From Leptidea sinapis (lineage: Eukaryota; Arthropoda; Insecta; Lepidoptera; Pieridae): DNA of 64,000 bases. Positions 12,607 through 22,990 of the stretch are shown piece after piece. The DNA is taken from NCBI RefSeq assembly GCF_905404315.1, contig NC_066280.1:13153001-13217000 (forward strand), given 5' to 3'. Below the pieces are notes generated by a model that was given only the letters and a program-made list of their open reading frames with translations, made no database searches and had not been told where the DNA came from. Positions within the stretch are counted from its first letter, which is position 1; every line of letters begins with the position of its first letter. Made by a program: the position numbers and the translations under genes.

Positions 12607-12790
12607 CTGGTAGACGCCACTGTGGCGTCCGAAAGCTACCAAACTAGACACCAGAGTTACGATGCGTCCGAGCTGGTCGCGCCACCAAATTGGTTGCGAA
12701 ACCAAACGCACACCAGGTGAATAGCTCTCTATAGAGTTGTATACATTTAGTTGGTAGTGGCGACTGGTTTCGCCACCGTGGTGTCCCAGT
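12607..12790. repeat. region of nested palindromes (GGCGCCAC-type)
   Basis: CGCCACTGTGGCG, GTAGTGGCGACTGGTTTCGC and CACCGTGGTG give several short inverted repeats, and the two ends are roughly complementary. It may be a decayed TIR element. There is no ORF. Confidence 0.4.
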
Positions 12791-12796
12791 GTATTT

Positions 12797-12985
12797 TTTA
12801 ATGGAAATAAGGGATGAGACGAGCAGGACGTTCAGCTGATGGTAATTGTTACGCCCTGCCCATTATAATGCAGTGCTCAGGATTCTTGAAAATCCCCAAA
12901 AATTCTGGGCGGCACTACAGCTGCGCTCGTCACCTTGATACATAAGATGTTAAGTCTCATTTGCCCAGTAATTTCACTAGCCCTA
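12797..12985 (-). mobile_element. SINE-A copy 3, 5' truncated
   Basis: The tail side (AAATAAGGGATGAGACGAGC) is at the left and the sequence ends at TTTCACTAGCCC, so the head third is missing. The internal hairpin is damaged. Confidence 0.8.
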
Positions 12986-13038
12986 TAGTAATGGTTCTAC
13001 ACGAATATTCTTTTTTGAATTACACAAACACGTGTTTA

Positions 13039-13095
13039 TGTACATTTTCTGAGATTGTGTTCTAGAAACTTATACATCTCTCAGCAAAAGACTTA
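13039..13095 (-). mobile_element. LINE-B scrap
   Basis: TGTACATTTTCTGAGATTGT to AAAAGACTTAC matches 30722-30779 of the longer minus-strand LINE-B. A SINE-A copy begins immediately to its right. Confidence 0.6.
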
Positions 13096-13096
13096 C

Positions 13097-13290
13097 TTTT
13101 TTTTATGATAATAAGGGACGAGACGAGCAGGACGTTCAGCTGATGGTAATTGATACGCCTGCCCATTACAATGCAGTGCCGCTCAGAATTCTTGAAAAAC
13201 TCAAAAATTCTGAGCGGCACCACAATTGCGCTCGTCACCTTGAGACTAAGATGTTAAGTCTCATTTGCCCAGTAATTTCACTAGCTACTT
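13097..13290 (-). mobile_element. SINE-A copy 4, 5' truncated
   Basis: AATAAGGGACGAGACGAGCA at the left through AATTTCACTAGCTAC. It is truncated at nearly the same consensus point as the copy 0.3 kb upstream. The hairpin arms are well kept. Confidence 0.82.
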
Positions 13291-13509
13291 ACTTATATAC
13301 TTACGCTATGTATAGTTTTGTAGATCAGGAAAAACTGCAATACATAAACGAAAGGAAAAGATATATTTTATTTTATGAAATGCTCACATAATGCCTCTAT
13401 TTATTTACGGTATGTGTGGATTGATGCATCTACTATACTCAATAACTCTTGTGTTTATAAGTATTAATTTACTTTCTTTTTCTATTTTTGACTTACTCGT
13501 GTAAGCCTT

Positions 13510-13770
13510 TCAGTTTTTGACATTTGAGTATTTTTGTTGCGTCACTTTGCATATATTGTAATTGAAATGATTTGTAAAACAATTAAAATGTAAATCTTGA
13601 ATTAAAAGAGTGGCAATGAGTTTCTTGCTACTTCTTCTCATTAGCTCAACCATTTACGAAGTACCGGTAAATTCAATAAGAAACAATATATTTTTTTTTT
13701 TGACATTCATATGTGTCATTTCTGTGACCTACATGAATAAAGTATATTTGAATTTGATAGTGAATCTCAT
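13510..13770 (+). mobile_element. LINE 3' UTR fragment (TGTGACCTA type)
   Basis: Contains GACATTTGAGTATTTTTGTT, TTGCTACTTCTTCTCATTAG, TGTCATTTCTGTGACCTA and a terminal GAATAAAGTATATTTGAATT. The first ~65 bases recur at 16175-16245. No coding part is left. Confidence 0.55.
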
Positions 13771-14570
13771 CAGAGGTGATATGTGGCCCATGGAGGAGGT
13801 TATCACCTACCATCGTACCAGAATCTATACGATAACATCTCGTTATGGGTCTCGTGGTCGGTTCAACATACGATAGTCTACCACCCGTCCAATAACTTAC
13901 TGTTTTCTAAAACCATGAGAGCGAAAGTATATTTCAAACTGGCGCAATCTCCATGCCGCTTTCACTGATTGATTACTTTTTGTTTATATAATTAAAGCAC
14001 GTGCTATTATAACACTTATTTTAATTGAATTCGCTGATTTTATCAATTGTCATTATTTTTTTATAATACTGACATTGAAGTCAAATAATCTAATTACATT
14101 CTTAAGGCGAAGGGTAAACATAAAACATGCAAACAAGGTATTTTTAGACAATTTTTTTTGTGAAAATATAGGATTTGGAGCTATGAACACTACTATATCC
14201 TGTTACACATACCCTTAAGTCTTACTTGTAGGTTGCTAATGCTTATTGTTAGTTATATTTAACACACCAGAGCTATTACGAACTACCAGTTTTCTTTGCA
14301 GTTAAACAAGTTTTTTCTCAGCATCATGCATTTGTTTAGTATACTACTATCATAAAAGTTGTTCTTATAGATTTTACTTTTTTATGTAGGTACATTTATT
14401 TAGATTAGTAATCAACAATGAGGATTGTAAGCAATTAAGCAGTGTGCGCCTGTTAAAATGTTACATTTTCGACCCAAGAATTTTGAAAATATTGGCTTTG
14501 TTACATAGGAGCCGTGAACCCATATCGCTCAAGGTCGCCGGCATTTAGTGTCGCCTTAATAGTATATATA
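13770..14570. other. AT-rich, nothing recognised
   Basis: It follows a LINE 3' end. No ORF over 90 codons and no recognisable motifs. Confidence 0.4.
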
Positions 14571-14574
14571 TATA

Positions 14575-15133
14575 CCAGTGGGAGGCTTTGCACAGGATGC
14601 CGGCTAGATTTTGAGTACCACAGCGAAGCCTATATCTGCGGTGAAGCAGTAATGTGTAAACATTACTGTGAAAATTTTATGGAGTAGGCGTTACTTTGCG
14701 GAAATCTATAATTATCCAAGTGATTTGAGTTTTCTTTAGTGTTAAATTCGCCAATATTTGACCCGAGAATATGTCTCGTGCCAGATTTGGGCGAGACAAC
14801 ACGTCCTGAGGATGCCTCGTGTAGAGGTTGATTAAACACGTGTTGAATTGTTTAAAGACAAATATTGGCGGAATAATCAGTACAGAAAACTCAAATGATT
14901 TGAACATAACTGTGTTTACGTCTGAAGGGCGCCGCAGCTATTTAAATTACTGGGCAAATAAGACTTAACATCTTATGTCTTAAGGTGACGAGCGCAATAA
15001 TTATTGTAGTGCCGCTCATAATTTTTGTGTTTTTCAAGAATCCTGAGCGGCACAGCATTACAATGGGCAGGCCGTATCAATTACCATCAGCTGAACGTCC
15101 TGCTCGTCTCGTCACTTTTTTTCATAAAAAAAA
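14575..15133 (+). mobile_element. SINE-A copy 5, split by a MITE-like insert
   Basis: The head runs to CATTACTGTG at 14670 and the body resumes TTTACGTCTGAAGGGCGCCG at 14915, ending with CATAAAAAAAA. The intervening sequence is flanked by near-identical 11-mers. Confidence 0.88.
14671..14903. mobile_element. MITE-like insert inside SINE-A copy 5
   Basis: It is bounded by ACATTACTGTG (14660-14670) and ACATAACTGTG (14904-14914). It contains imperfect inverted repeats CAAGTGATTTGAGTTTTCT (14717) and AGAAAACTCAAATGATTTG (14884), with inner perfect arms CGCCAATATTTG and CAAATATTGGCG. The left 46 bases lie outside the inverted repeat. No ORF. Class uncertain. Confidence 0.65.
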
Positions 15134-15502
15134 GTAGTAATCTAAAACATGTTTGGATAGTCGATTATTTTTTAGATGCCATTAATACTTATTCTACCTT
15201 TAATACTTATATTACATTATACTGCTTTCTGCTGAATGCTCCATTCGTTTCCATCGCTTCTGTGATTCCTGATGGTGGTGTCCGCTTTTAAACCTAGATA
15301 CTACAAACTTGAGGGAGATAGAGTATTTTAAATGAGCTGGAATTGTATCCATGACTAATTGCAACCGTGACCTTTTACCACTTTACCAACCTGCTCATCT
15401 AAAAAATTTGTGGCAAATTTTGTTTTGAATAACATCTTAAAATACAATAAGTCAAAATCATGCAATGGTGTTTTTGTAAATTCGTTTTAATTGTGAATAA
15501 AA

Positions 15503-15691
15503 CCAGTGAGAGGCTCCTTTGCACAGGATGCCGGCTAGATTTTGGTACCAAATCGGCGCCTATTTCTGCCGTGAAGCAGTAATATGTGAGCATTATTGTG
15601 TTTTGGTCTGAAGGACGTCGTAGCTAGTGAAATTACTCGCAAATGGTCTCATTTGCCCAGACTTAACATCATATTATGTCTCAAGGCGACA
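15503..15691 (+). mobile_element. SINE-A copy 6, 3' truncated
   Basis: The head is intact (ACCAGTGAGAGGCTCC). It has a local rearrangement where CAAATGGTCTCATTTGCCCA replaces the normal sequence, and is lost after CAAGGCGACAAA. Confidence 0.82.
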
Positions 15692-16174
15692 AATTAGTTT
15701 TTTAACTCAAGTTTATAAGTTATCTTTAATTAAGATCTTCAAAGAATTGTGAAAGTTAATATTTTGTAGGAAACAAAAAAACACGTTTGAGATATATCTC
15801 AAATAAATTATTATCAATGAAGGTGATTATACAATTGATTTAAATATTTATGAAAATTTCACATTTGTTAAAACTTGATAATTTTATTCATTCATAAAAA
15901 AAAGATTTCAAGCGATACATATTCATAGCGGCCATAAAGGCTGCATCTGTCGTAAAAATAAATAAGGGAAAAGAAATTCGAACAAAAGCAAGAGCGTCTT
16001 GTGAAAAACTAACAGAAGGAAACTTTGAGACGGTTTGAAAGCGGGACTCGGTTACATTCGTTGAGTGCTTTGTAGTGAAATAGCTATGTAGCATTTGAGA
16101 AACTAACCTATTTACTCCACTTGCACAGAGAAAATATGGAAAGTTCTTTGAATATTAATATATTGTACGGCATT

Positions 16175-16245
16175 TAGTATTTGACGTTTGAGTATTTTCG
16201 TTGCATCACTCTGCATATATTGTAATTGAAATGTTTTGTGAATTT
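16175..16245 (+). mobile_element. LINE 3' UTR scrap related to 13510-13570
   Basis: GACGTTTGAGTATTTTCGTT and GCATATATTGTAATTGAAAT align with 13515-13575 with few mismatches. It precedes a tRNA-like sequence on the other strand. Confidence 0.5.
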
Positions 16246-16249
16246 AATT

Positions 16250-16430
16250 GACAAATATCCGGACGACCGAGCCTTGCTCGGATTTTTAAGAATGTACAAA
16301 ATTTGAACAAAAAAAGTAACTAATAGGACATCTGGATTCGAACCGGTGTCTTCTGCTTTACGGATATATTGGGTGAGACGTATACGGATCACCCAATGTC
16401 CCATCTGAGCTATAATAGTCTTGTATATAG
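16250..16430 (-). mobile_element. tRNA-like SINE head or decayed tRNA pseudogene
   Basis: The minus strand has TATAGCTCAGATGG (A box) and ACCGGTTCGAATCC (B box), but 40-50 extra bases lie between them, including GGGTGATCCG and CGTCTCACCC, which can pair. The spacing is too long for a tRNA gene. The downstream sequence contains a small palindrome (CCGAGCAAGGCTCGG). Confidence 0.5.
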
Positions 16431-16509
16431 TGGCGAAATTTACCTTTGTATTCTAATGTTATTGTAGCTGTTTCTCATTCAAACATGGATAAAACCATTT
16501 TTTTTAAAT

Positions 16510-16622
16510 TGAAACCTAGCTAGATCGATTTATCACCCCCGAAATCCCCTGCATACTTAATTTTATGAAAATTGTTGGAGCCGTTTCCGAGATTCAGATT
16601 ATATATATATATATATATATAC
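16510..16622. repeat. possible Helitron-type end plus (AT)n microsatellite
   Basis: CCCCCGAAATCCCCTGCATA and GGAGCCGTTTCCGAGATTCA precede an uninterrupted AT dinucleotide run at about 16599-16621. The preceding sequence resembles 5' parts of lepidopteran Helitron-type repeats, from memory only. Confidence 0.35.
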
Positions 16623-16973
16623 CGCAACCTTAGAGTTTCATGCTCGTTCTTCTCTAAGGAAATCTGCATTCAACGAGCTGTATGAAAAATGACATATTTC
16701 AAGTGTACTTAATGCAATCTACCTACGAAATAAATATTTTTAATTGATTGAATGATATTCCAATGTAAAGCTAACTAAAACACAGTGGTAACTCTTTAGA
16801 TGTTACGTAGTTAATATTAAACTGCCCAAAAGAAACTAAGATTAAAGTTCTAGTGCAGTACATGAGACTAAGGCTCATGATTAACAACTAAGGTACCTAC
16901 AGAGGATGCGTCAAAATACGTAATACGTGGTGATGTGTATTTTGTCGCTATCTTCATATATTAAGTGCATTTT

Positions 16974-17198
16974 ACCAGTGGAAGGCTCCTTTGCACAGGG
17001 TGCCGGCTAGATTATGAGTACAGAACGGCTCCTATTTCTGCCGTGAAGCAGTAATGTGTGAGCATTATTCTATGTAATCGGTGTGAAGGGCGCTGTAGCT
17101 AGTGATATTATTGGGCAAATGAGACTTAACATCTTATGTCTCAAGATGACGAGCGCAATTGTAGTGCCCCTCAGAATTTTTTGGTTTTTCAAAAATTA
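16974..17198 (+). mobile_element. SINE-A copy 7, 3' truncated
   Basis: Head ACCAGTGGAAGGCTCC, body to the first hairpin arm (TAGTGCCCCTCAGAATTTT). It ends in the loop, so the tail is missing. Confidence 0.82.
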
Positions 17199-17199
17199 A

Positions 17200-17690
17200 A
17201 ATTTTATTAGCAAGTTAATATTCTAATCTGCATTTAGAAATTCGGTTCCATTTTATTAAATTACTTCTTAAGTTATATTTACAAATAATATATCTAGCGA
17301 CACTCCTAGATCCGATAAGCTCTCCGGTGATAAATAAAATGCATCTCGGTCGATTGAGTCGCGTTTGGAGCAATTTTCCGCTGTTTGCTCCTCGCCCACC
17401 GCACCACTTGGATTCACGAGCTATTGAATCTGATGAACGGCCGTATAATGCCTGATAGGCGTGTCGTCACGGACCGAGCGTTTATAAACGACTGTTTATA
17501 CTAACAACGCCTCAATTGTCAACTGTTTAACCAGCACGATATTGTTGCGTCAGAGACCTCATACCTTTCATTTGAGAGTCAGACCTTTCATTTCATTGAA
17601 TCTACGGAAGTGAACTTGTTCTTTGCCAGTCCAGTATGTTTTTACACTATATATACCCTTCTCTCATCTTCTTTTTCTTCTATCATCTCA
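17200..17690. other. non-repeat patch with balanced composition
   Basis: 17330-17560 (TCGGTCGATTGAGTCGCGTT, TCACGGACCGAGCGTTTATA) stands out from the AT-rich surroundings and matches no repeat in this window. It could be a conserved regulatory region; the sequence alone cannot show that. A similar patch lies at 18480-18660. Confidence 0.3.
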
Positions 17691-17692
17691 AA

Positions 17693-17740
17693 GTCAAATT
17701 CAAATATTTCTATTCAAAATGGGATAAAATATCATTTAAA
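17693..17740 (-). mobile_element. LINE-B 3' terminus scrap
   Basis: TCAAATTCAAATATTTCTAT through AAATATCATTTAAA is the reverse complement of the LINE-B end. It directly abuts the TIR element at 17742. Confidence 0.6.
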
Positions 17741-17741
17741 A

Positions 17742-17964
17742 TTTGAAAACAAAATTTTATGAACGATGCGGAACACCAAATCACGTTCCTTGTGAGTGTT
17801 CTTCCAATTGAGCTAATCGTTCGAGTGACGTATCTTCTTAAAATCTTGTATGCAGATTTGAACAAAACTCTCAGGCTGTGGCTTCGTATACAGGATCTAC
17901 TATACAGTTGATAACCGGCTCAAGCCGAATATTTCCGCATCGTTCATAAAATTTTGTTTTCAAA
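17742..17964. mobile_element. TIR element with tRNA-like module, complete
   Basis: Perfect 30-bp inverted repeats (TTTGAAAACAAAATTTTATG through GCGG) lie at 17742-17771 and 17935-17964. The tRNA-like part is at 17765-17830 but its boxes are decayed (GCTCAATTGGAAGAACACTC region). It contains CTCTCAGGCTGTGGCTTCGT, shared with 43205 and 60345. Confidence 0.75.
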
Positions 17965-17999
17965 ATTTATTTGTCTATTAATCCCAGAAGTGAGGGTTA

Positions 18000-18356
18000 C
18001 TTACTTATTACCAGCATTAGTTGCGTTCAAGGAGACTAGGAGCTTTTTGTTTTGTTTTATCTTATTAGTTGTCATTATTAGGAATGTTTAATTATAATTA
18101 CTCTTTTTATGTTTGTTCTTGTTTTTAAGTTTAGTTAAGTAATACTGTAATTCAGGCGAGGTGTCGCCCTTGAGGATCATGTGTCACGAGGGGGTCACCA
18201 AAAATCAGCGTTGCAGCACACTTGTGTTGAAACACATGCTGAATGGCTCCTTTTAAACACCACACGTTTTTATATTTGTATATTTTTAAGTTTCTCCTTT
18301 TTGTTATTTGTGTGTGTGTTAAAATAAATGTTTTTTCTTTCTTTCTTTTTCTTATT
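18000..18356 (+). repeat. repeat with (TTTC)n tail, probable retroelement 3' UTR
   Basis: A GC-richer core (GGCGAGGTGTCGCCCTTGAG, GTTGAAACACATGCTGAATG) leads into ATAAATGTTTTTTC and a TTTC-rich tail. The layout suggests a non-LTR element end. I see no ORF. It may be related to the core of the insert at 14671. Confidence 0.4.
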
Positions 18357-18734
18357 TAAGAGTTTTGGATAACACTGTCGAGAAAATAATGACCTTGAAT
18401 GAATTCAACCATACACGAGCTTTCCTCCCTTTGATACCAAATCCTCGCTTGTCATAAATTTAATTAGATTAACGACAATGTTCTCGTGTTTCGCTGTTAA
18501 TTACTTTAATCGCTCGCTGTAACAGAATTATTATGATATCGAGTTTGTGTGCGCGTCGCTAATGAATCTCCGAGACCTCGTTATACGTGTAGTGTCGTCG
18601 GTGCAAATTGCTGAAAATTCGTTAATTTGGAGAGTAATTGTAGTTCGAAATTTGAAACTTGACTAACATTTTAACTTAACTAATAGTTTATATTATATTG
18701 TTATACTAATCAACGATAATCTTAACAAACTAAA

Positions 18735-19160
18735 AACATGTCAACATAACATAGAAAGAAGTATACTAAGGATTAAGAAAAGCGATAGAATAAACTAAAA
18801 AGAAATAAGAAAAAGGACAAACATTGCAGACGTATCACAAACTATTAGTAAACTCAAATGGCAATGGGCAGGACACCTAATACGAGGAAGAACAAGAAAA
18901 ATGGGCCAAAATAGTAACAGAATGGTATCCTAGAGATGGAAAAAGACAGAGAGGGAGACCGAGTCGTAGATGGAGCGACGATTTAAAAGATGCCGCTGGT
19001 GTGACGTGGAGCAGATCATGTCATGAACGAGAACAGTGGAAGAGCCTGGGGGAGGCCTATGCGAAAGCAAAACAATCTGTGCCGATGTCTACTGCAAACT
19101 AAATGTAAATCGAAAACTATGTAAAGATTGTTATTAAAGGTTATTATTATTATTAATAGC
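18735..19160 (+). mobile_element. RTE-2 3' fragment
   Basis: With stops and shifts it reads KLKWQWAGHLIRG, then DLKDAAGVTWSRS, the C-terminal region of RTE-type endonuclease-reverse transcriptases, and ends in a (TTA)n tail at ~19140-19157. Heavily decayed. Confidence 0.7.
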
Positions 19161-19197
19161 TTAACCTCGCCACACTCGCTGTAACTCATTCATGGTA

Positions 19198-19315
19198 AAA
19201 AACTACGTTTAAAAAACCGTCTTCAAAAACTGATTTGTATAAAATAACTTAAATTATGTAATTTAATGCACCTCTTATGCAATCTTAATACCCTTAATAT
19301 TAATAAAATAGTAGT
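19198..19315 (+). repeat. dispersed repeat R4, copy 1
   Basis: CTACGTTTAAAAAACCGTCT and ATGCACCTCTTATGCAATCT align with 37155-37240. Class unknown. Confidence 0.4.
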
Positions 19316-19344
19316 ATTTGTAGTTTACTGTAATTATGAACGAT

Positions 19345-19460
19345 GTCTGCCCGCATGTGTTTGCCCGCTCGGGTTTATTTGTTTTAGACGAAGCTATCAC
19401 GCTTAAAGTCACCCGTGGCGATTGTAGGTACCTGCTATTACATTTGGTACCTGCTACAAC
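19345..19460 (+). repeat. dispersed repeat R2, copy 2
   Basis: GTTTTAGACGAAGCTATCAC, GCTTAAAGTCACCCG and TTGTAGGTACCTGCTATTAC. Same direction as copy 1. Confidence 0.5.
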
Positions 19461-20104
19461 TATGTAGAAAATAATTCCCTCTCCAGTTTCAGCTTGATCC
19501 AATTATAAGGCATTATATTCAAATAATTAGATTAGTGTACAGTTGCGTATGAAAGTTTTATATTTCTGTGCAAAATAATCTTATTTATTGACACGTAATA
19601 ATATATTTCTGTACCAGTTTTGTGTGTCTCGGAATTCGGTCCAAAGAATTTGCATTAACTAGCCGGGGATGTTTGCGGCGCAACGAACCGATCTAACTTT
19701 GTCTCGTCTCTGGGAAAATTGGGGTATTTTACCCAGTTTCCCAGAACTGGGAACGTAGAGCTCTGCCACGTCCTCATATACTTTTAAACGAGCAATTCTT
19801 GTAAAATATTTATATGTATATGGAAAAAAATTTACAGTTTTTTAATTACACAAAATTATTAAACTACTAGTTTTTACTCGCGATTTCTTCCGCGTGTAAT
19901 AGTTATTTTGGGGAGTATTCTTATATTTTTGTACCAAGTACAATCAAAATCGAATTTAGTTAGGCTTGAAAGCCTTGGCTTTGTTTGGACTCCATACGAA
20001 GTTATCCCCCCCCCCCTTTTCATCCGTATAGAAATCGAAATTTCAAAAACGCTAGAACAAATATTTATTTTTTCTTATCAATTGCCCAAATACAAAGTTC
20101 AATG

Positions 20105-20411
20105 GTGTCATGCTCCTTTGCACAGGATGCTTGATTATGGCTACCTATAACGGCGGCTATTACTGCCGTGAAGCAGTAATGTGTAAACATTATTGTGTTT
20201 CGGTCTGAAGGGCGCCGTAGCTAGTTAAATTACTGGGCACTTGATTGAGACTTAACATCTTATGTCTCAAGGCGCCGAGCGCAATTATGTGCCGCTCTGA
20301 ATTTTTGGTTTTTTCATTAGTACTGAGCGGCACTGCATTGTAAAGTGCAGGTCGTATTAATTACCATCAGCTGAACATCCTGCTCGTCTCGTCCTTTATT
20401 AACATAAAAAA
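20105..20411 (+). mobile_element. SINE-A copy 8, near full length
   Basis: CTCCTTTGCACAGGATG through CATAAAAAAA. There is a small duplication in the ACTGGGCACTTGATTGAGAC region. Confidence 0.85.
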
Positions 20412-20481
20412 ATCCTCCATAAGTTTTGATACAAGTTAAATTTGTATGATTTAATTACTCAAAACTACCATCTATGTATCA

Positions 20482-20660
20482 GGGGCGTGCATTGGTTTTC
20501 AAGGCAAGGTAGCTACTATAGATCTAACTAGTTGTAGTTGAGCCTACACCGTAGGTATTAAGGAAAATTTATGAGTGGGGGTTCAATAGAAGTTTGGTTT
20601 AAAAATAACGGAACCAAATAATAGAAAATTAACTTTAAACCTGCTTATGTCGCCTCTTAA
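20482..20660 (+). repeat. dispersed repeat R3, short copy
   Basis: GGGGCGTGCATTGGTTTTCA, AGTTGTAGTTGAGCCTAC, GTTCAATAGAAGTTTGGTTT and AACGGAACCAAAT match the reverse complement of 27030-27235 and 28010-28038. The middle part is missing here. Confidence 0.6.
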
Positions 20661-21660
20661 TCGCGAATATGTTCTCCTTTTTGATCTTTTACTTAGTACC
20701 TACTACGGTTTCAGAGCACATAAATGCAACGTGATTGATAATCGTCATAACACGTTACCTGCACAACTCACCGGTTATTTTCCGCGCAAGGTTGTATCAC
20801 TTAGACCTGTTGCAGTGAAATGTGATTAGCATAATATCGCTTCCACCGACGCGGGCGTGAGCCTGTGAATTGGTGCTAATTATGCAATCATATTTGTTTG
20901 TATAATTCATATGGAAACACTGCTTGTGGCAAATGTTTTTGTTTGATGATCATGAATTGCTAAATACGTTATTTTATATGTATATATTTGCGCGTACGTT
21001 AAACCCAAATTTCTCGTTTCGCTTGGACTGCATTGAAATGCTTTTTGGTTGGGATAATGGACTCGCCGGGTGATATCAATTTAATAGAAATTTTTACTTG
21101 TAACAACGACTTATATGCGACTACGTATGCGGTATCTAGTTGGGGCGCAGCGCAGACCAATCCTTGATCTAAGATAACAAGAAATTAAGCAACATAGTTA
21201 ATGTCAAAGTGGCAATCATTCAATAATTTTCTTTTACCAAAGTTTTTAAAATCGATTATTGTAGGAACTCCTCCTTGTTTGGTTCCGACACGTCCTTAAT
21301 CGGTTTTTTTAAATATCGATGATTTGAACTCTTTGTTCAACATGACCCCAAAGGTCGTTTTTGTTTCGAGTGCCGAGCTCAAATCCCGAGCTAGCTGAGC
21401 ATCCCATAATTGAATCAAGACCGTAGCGAGTGATTCTTAGTTAGAATCCCGGGGCCTAGTTAAGGATTCAAAGGCACAAGAAACAAAATACTATGCTCTC
21501 GTGTCACATACAACTTTTCACCGAACAAACGAAAAAAATACAACATTTAAGAATAATGTTTAATACTTAAAAATATTATTTTTATTCTCTTTTTCCATTG
21601 ACTGTTAATATATATAACAGCTCCTGCAAACAACACGATATTGTCGATGTACATGGCCCT
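20660..21660. other. no gene recognised
   Basis: AT-rich with scattered GC-richer words near 20830 and 21360. No repeat family from this window is present until LINE-B at 21662. Confidence 0.4.
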
Positions 21661-21661
21661 A

Positions 21662-22005
21662 GTTAAGCACTATGGAATATATTCTTGATAATGTAATATA
21701 TGTTCATAGGCACATAAGTGAATTTGCTAGAGACTGTCATAACCATAATGTTAACACAAGGAACAGACATAAACTTATAATGCCTACTACTCTGCTAAGT
21801 CGAGTTAGTAAATCTTTTGTGGGGCGATGTATATGATTTACAATAAGATGATCAAGAAATGTTCAAAGCAAAATTATTACATTATTCAAAAGAATTGTTA
21901 AAAAACGTTTGTGTGGTTAAGGTTACTATAACATAAATTACTTTCTCAATGATACCACAGATTGGGAATGTAGTGACCCCACTCAGGCTATTAAATAATA
22001 AGTTT
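21662..22005 (+). mobile_element. LINE-B fragment, 5' half, interrupted by RTE-1
   Basis: Degenerate translation gives ILDNVxYVHRHISEFAR, then NxHKLIMPTTxLSRVSKSFVG and the C-terminal KNCxKTFVW region of a Jockey/CR1-type reverse transcriptase ORF. It breaks at the RTE-1 insertion and continues at 24322. Confidence 0.85.
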
Positions 22006-22039
22006 CATCATCATCATTTCAGCCAGAAGACGTCCACTG

Positions 22040-22990
22040 CTGGACAAAAGCCTCCCCCAAATATCGCAATCCTTTGGGCTATGTCGGATTCTCCTACGGC
22101 TCTCCTCATTTCTGATTCGATCTCGCAGGGAAACTCCGAGAATAGCCCTCTCCATTGCCCGCTGAGGAACAGTGAGCTTCCTCATAAGACCCATAGTTAG
22201 CGACCACGTCTGTGCCCCGTATCTCATCAATGGCAACACACATTGGTTAAAAACTTTCGTCTTCAGACACTGTGGTATTTAAGTATATTTTGGACGAGAA
22301 GATTTTACGGAGCTTCCTGAACGCTGCCCATCCGAGTTGGATTCGACGAGTAACCTCTTTCCCGAAATTTGACCTGCCTGGATTATTTGTCCAAGGTAGC
22401 CATACTCGTCAACAATTTCAAGAGTACAGTTCCCAACTGTTACGGAAGTAGGTGCGACATGGACATTTGACATGATCTTCGTCTTGTCCAGGTTCATATT
22501 GAGACCTACTCCTTGGGAAGCTGTGTTGAGGCCATCGAGCATATGGCTTGAGTCTTCCAGGATATGGATTCTTTCGGAATCCGCCTTGTTCGGTAGGCTG
22601 GAAGTCGTCGAACCTGCGCACGGGACGATTCGTGATAACCCTAGAATACAGCTTATATACGTGGCTCAGAAGTTATATGGGCCTATAGTTCTTCAAAAGC
22701 GTTTTATCGCCCTTTTGAAGAATACGTTCTACTCTGTGCCATGCTTGCGGCGTTTTAGCCCCGAGGATGACGGAATTGAATAGCTTCTGGAGAATCTTCA
22801 GCCCAAGAGTACCACCAGCTAAGAAGCTCAGCTGTAATTCCATCATCACCCGGCGCCTTGTTGTTTTTAAGCTGTTTTAGGGCCATACTAATCTCGTACA
22901 GGCTGACGTTTGGGATATCTTCGGTATAGTGTCGGGAATCTATGTTACAGTGGCGTATATCGCGAGTCAATGACTTGGAGATTTGTCTAT
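22040..22990 (-). pseudogene. RTE-1 reverse transcriptase remnant with palm deletion
   Basis: The RT begins ISMALKQLKNNKAPGDDGI (22755-22970). After a frameshift it reads RRFDDFQPTEQGGFRK near 22600, then jumps to GLNMNLDKTKIMSN (22279-22542) and the C-terminal RYGAQTWSLTMGLMRKL with ERAILGVSLRDRIRN (22040-22239). The stretch that should hold the FADD/YADD catalytic motif between the second and third pieces is gone, so the copy cannot encode active RT. Confidence 0.85.
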
